From NCBI GenBank assembly GCA_024640835.1, contig JAHEEH010000070.1, forward strand, positions 1 through 7,904: a stretch of DNA of 7,904 nucleotides. Reading direction: 5' to 3'. The notes beneath the pieces are model-generated. The model searched no databases, was not told where the DNA came from, and saw nothing but the letters and a program-made list of their open reading frames with translations. A program made the position numbers and the translations under genes. The stretch is from Bacteroidota bacterium. GTDB lineage: Bacteria > Bacteroidota > Rhodothermia > Rhodothermales > UBA10348. Shown piece by piece: positions 5,931 through 7,904 of this stretch; within the stretch, counting starts at the first letter, position 1; each line of letters opens with the position of its first letter.

Positions 5931-6851
5931 ATGAAGCAATCCCATGCCCTTGCCGTCTCCCTGGCGGCAATCGCCGTTCTCGTGATCGGCCTGCCCTCGC
6001 GCACCGCAACCGGTCAGATCGTCGCCAGCGAGCGCTCGACCCTCTCCCAGACCATCGACGGCACCGTCATCACCATCGACTACTCGCGCCCGTCGCGGCG
6101 TGGACGTGCACCGCTGTTCGGCGGCGTGATGCCGTATGGCGAGATCATCACGCCCGGCGCGAACATGGCGACCACCCTCGAAGTCAGCAAGGACATCACG
6201 ATCAACGAGGTCGCCGTCCCGACCGGCAAGTACTCCGTGTGGGTCTCGTTCGATGCTCCGGACGCGTGGCGTGTTGGCCTCGACGAGACATGGCAGCGTT
6301 TCCACGGTCCCCATCCCACGGCCGACGAGCTGGAGATCCTGATTCCCGTTTCGCCGCACGAGGTGTCGGCGGAGCTGGAAACCCTGACGTTCCAGTTTCC
6401 CTCGGTGGTGGCGGACGACGCGGTCCTTCGCCTTCAGTGGGGCGCGACGGCCGCTGACATGTCGGTCCGTGTCCAGCCGACCCCGATGGAGAACCTTTCG
6501 GCCGCCGATGCCCGCCCCTACGTGGGCAAGTACCTCGTGGACGTCGTGAAAATCCCGCCGTTCACGATCTACGAGGGTCCGGTCGAAGTGGAATTCGTGT
6601 ACGAGAACGGCTTCCTCCATTCCTGGATGGACATCGGCCCGTACAGCGATCCCCACGACCTGGCGTTCTTCCCCAAGGTCGACCAGGTGCTGTACCCCGT
6701 TGAACTCATAAACGGCGAACCGGCCAACAACTTCGGCGGCATGGTCTATTTCGAGTTCACCAAGGACGACTCCGGAAAGGTCGACTCCTTCGAGGCCCGC
6801 CTCCCCGGCGCCGAGGACACGCTCTGGATGAGCGGCACGCGGATCGACTAG
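5931..6851 (+). CDS. Exported DUF2911-domain protein with an extra C-terminal beta domain
   Basis: The 306-residue product begins with a Sec signal peptide (1-28, ATG|QIV). Residues 35-180 match DUF2911, a family of exported proteins of unknown function: ITIDYSRPSRRGR, LFGGVMPYG, GANMATTLEVSKD and VPTGKYSVWV occur in the usual order. The family core usually reads PYGKVWRTGAN; here it is PYGEIITPGAN (68-78), so the Trp-Arg pair is lost. Residues 190-306 form a second module starting PYVGKY and ending in a GKVDSFEARLPG-type hairpin, like the small beta domains (DUF3471-like) found at the ends of other exported proteins; this match is tentative. It sits under the TATAAT promoter at 5842. The ribosome-binding site is weak (GGAA at 5925-5928). 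It lies 93 bases before the Hcp-like gene and may be co-transcribed with it. Confidence 0.88.
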   Translation: MKQSHALAVSLAAIAVLVIGLPSRTATGQIVASERSTLSQTIDGTVITIDYSRPSRRGRAPLFGGVMPYGEIITPGANMATTLEVSKDITINEVAVPTGKYSVWVSFDAPDAWRVGLDETWQRFHGPHPTADELEILIPVSPHEVSAELETLTFQFPSVVADDAVLRLQWGATAADMSVRVQPTPMENLSAADARPYVGKYLVDVVKIPPFTIYEGPVEVEFVYENGFLHSWMDIGPYSDPHDLAFFPKVDQVLYPVELINGEPANNFGGMVYFEFTKDDSGKVDSFEARLPGAEDTLWMSGTRID

Positions 6852-6944
6852 ACCTTCGTCCCTGGGCCCGGCTGCACGCCCCCGGAGGGTGGACCAGGAC
6901 CGCGACACGATGAGCACCTTCACACCAATCGATGAGGCAGGACC
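6852..6944 (+). promoter_or_regulatory. Short leader with ribosome-binding site for the Hcp-like gene
   Basis: No clear promoter or terminator is visible in these 93 bases, so read-through from the DUF2911 gene is possible. GAGG at 6934-6937 sits seven bases before the ATG at 6945, the best-spaced ribosome-binding site in the window. A 12-codon reading frame (ATG 6910, stop TGA 6946-6948) overlaps the start as ATGA and could couple translation, but it has no good ribosome-binding site of its own. Confidence 0.4.
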
Positions 6945-7904
6945 ATGAAAAGAACGTGCTACGGACTCGGCGTCATCCTCCTTCTCGCACTTGCGACCGT
7001 TCCAATGGCCTTCGGCCAGGCGTCCGGAGTCTTCCTCAAGCTCGAGGGAATCGATGGCGAGTCGAAGGATGAGCGCCACAGGGACTGGATTGACGTGTTG
7101 TCCTACCAGCATGCGCTGACCGCCGCCGTCAACCTGGGAGGCGGTGGCGGTGCATCCGTGGCCGCCCACGAGCCGATCAAGCTCGCCAAGCGGATGGACA
7201 AGTCGTCGCCGCTGCTGTTCTTGAACCTGAACACGGGAGAACCCGTCCCCGGTGCCACCTTCGAGTTTGTACGGAGCGGGACGACAGAACCTTATCTCGT
7301 CGTCACGCTGCAGCAGGTGTTCATCACCTCGTACGAGGTCTCCGGAGGCGAGGATGCCGTTCTATACGAGGAGATCGCACTCGTGTACCGACGTATCGAG
7401 ATCGAATACTGGGAAATCAACCCGGACGGTACACGTGGCGGCTCGACCAGGACCGGATGGGACGTCGTGAGCAATACCAGCCTGGCCATCGAGCGGGAGT
7501 CCATCGAGGTGGAGGTCCAGGGGCTCGAACTCGTCTTCAACTGGCGAACGACCAGCGAGTCCGGCTACTACGGCTTCGAGATCCAGCACCTGGAGCAGGA
7601 CGGGTACCGCCGCGCGGCGTACGTGCCGGCCTCCGGTTGGTCGTCGCAGCCGCTGGAATACGAAGTCCGGATCCGCGGGCTGGATGAGGGGGTGCACATG
7701 TTCCGTCTCGCCGGCCTCGGCGTGGACGGAGGCATCTCGTATTCGGACGAATTCGTCGTCACGCTCGGCGAGCCTGCGGACTTCAGGCTGCAGTTGGACG
7801 CACCGTACCCCAATCCCGCGAGCGGTCCGGCCACGGTCGCCGTATCGACCGGGCAGTACGAAGACGCACGCGTGTCCGTCTTTGATCTCCTGGGTCGCGA
7901 GGTG
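6945..7904 (+). CDS. Sec-exported Hcp-family protein with FnIII-like module and sorting tail (3' end missing)
   Basis: The first 320 residues are present and the frame runs off the window. Residues 1-24 are a signal peptide (AFG|QAS). Residues 28-178 match Hcp, the ring-forming tube protein of type VI secretion: FLKLEGIDGESKDERHRDWIDVL (from 30, seen in parts), the glycine run 65-69, MDKSSPLLFL (84-93), VTLQQVFITSYEVSG (120-134), YEEIALVYRRIEIEY (141-155) and GWDVVSN (171-177). Residues 183-275 resemble the fibronectin-III-like module common before type IX sorting domains (FNWRTTSESGYYGFEIQH, YSDEFVV). From 280 on, LDAPYPNPASG and VSVFDLLGREV match the start of a type IX-style C-terminal sorting domain. 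Normal Hcp lacks a signal peptide and these additions. The protein is probably cell-surface or secreted. Its role is unknown. The start is backed by GAGG and the signal peptide. Confidence 0.88.
   Translation, partial: MKRTCYGLGVILLLALATVPMAFGQASGVFLKLEGIDGESKDERHRDWIDVLSYQHALTAAVNLGGGGGASVAAHEPIKLAKRMDKSSPLLFLNLNTGEPVPGATFEFVRSGTTEPYLVVTLQQVFITSYEVSGGEDAVLYEEIALVYRRIEIEYWEINPDGTRGGSTRTGWDVVSNTSLAIERESIEVEVQGLELVFNWRTTSESGYYGFEIQHLEQDGYRRAAYVPASGWSSQPLEYEVRIRGLDEGVHMFRLAGLGVDGGISYSDEFVVTLGEPADFRLQLDAPYPNPASGPATVAVSTGQYEDARVSVFDLLGREV

Noticed and set aside
6910..6948. 12-codon leader frame overlapping the Hcp-like start as ATGA
   Set aside because: It has no well-placed ribosome-binding site and no notable sequence, and a frame this short is expected by chance. 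Kept only as a note in the leader entry.
5841..7169. 442-codon open frame on the minus strand opposite the DUF2911 and Hcp-like genes
   Set aside because: It is a shadow frame: both plus-strand genes have signal peptides and clear family motifs, and the minus-strand product is low in complexity and rich in Arg, Gly and His.
6945..7904. Reading the Hcp-like gene as evidence for a type VI secretion cluster
   Set aside because: None of the neighbouring genes is a type VI component, and the signal peptide and C-terminal modules do not fit a cytoplasmic tube subunit.

Overview
This is a GC-rich bacterial window, about two thirds G+C by eye, with seven well-supported genes plus a possible C-terminal scrap of an eighth at the left edge. 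The organism is most likely a member of the FCB group, with Gemmatimonadota favoured and Rhodothermota the alternative. This inference rests on a DUF2911 protein, an exported protein ending in a type IX-secretion-like 'YPNPA...DLLGREV' tail, and three Sec signal peptides that each place Gln right after the predicted cleavage site. AT-rich TATA-type -10 boxes stand out in the GC-rich background, and Shine-Dalgarno sequences are weak or absent at most genes. No marker gene is present, so the phylum is not proven.

Layout: positions 2-70 may be the proline-rich end of an upstream gene. Positions 117-1133 (+) encode a dihydroorotate dehydrogenase-like flavoprotein whose catalytic Cys position is Tyr. 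Positions 1223-2833 (+) encode a stand-alone ATP-grasp ligase of the PGM1-related type. Positions 2908-4620 (+) encode an exported gamma-glutamyltransferase (GGT). Its stop codon overlaps by 7 bases with that of a convergent unknown exported protein at 4614-5213 (-). That gene is divergent, across only 51 bp, from a small lipoprotein at 5265-5792 (+). Positions 5931-6851 (+) encode an exported DUF2911 protein with an extra C-terminal beta-type domain. Positions 6945-7904 (+, cut by the window end) encode an Hcp-family protein with a Sec signal peptide, a fibronectin-III-like module and a secretion/sorting tail.

The left half is a loose metabolic group: a flavin enzyme, an ATP-dependent amide ligase and a periplasmic GGT. 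Ligase and GGT could act on opposite sides of peptide or gamma-glutamyl amide metabolism, but each gene has its own leader and nothing shows that they form one pathway. The right half, from 4614 on, is a run of four genes for envelope or exported proteins. No gap between genes exceeds about 140 bases. I found no rRNA, tRNA, CRISPR array, insertion sequence or prophage gene.

The most unusual element is the last gene: a tube-forming Hcp fold built as a Sec-exported, surface-targeted multidomain protein, with no type VI secretion gene in view.
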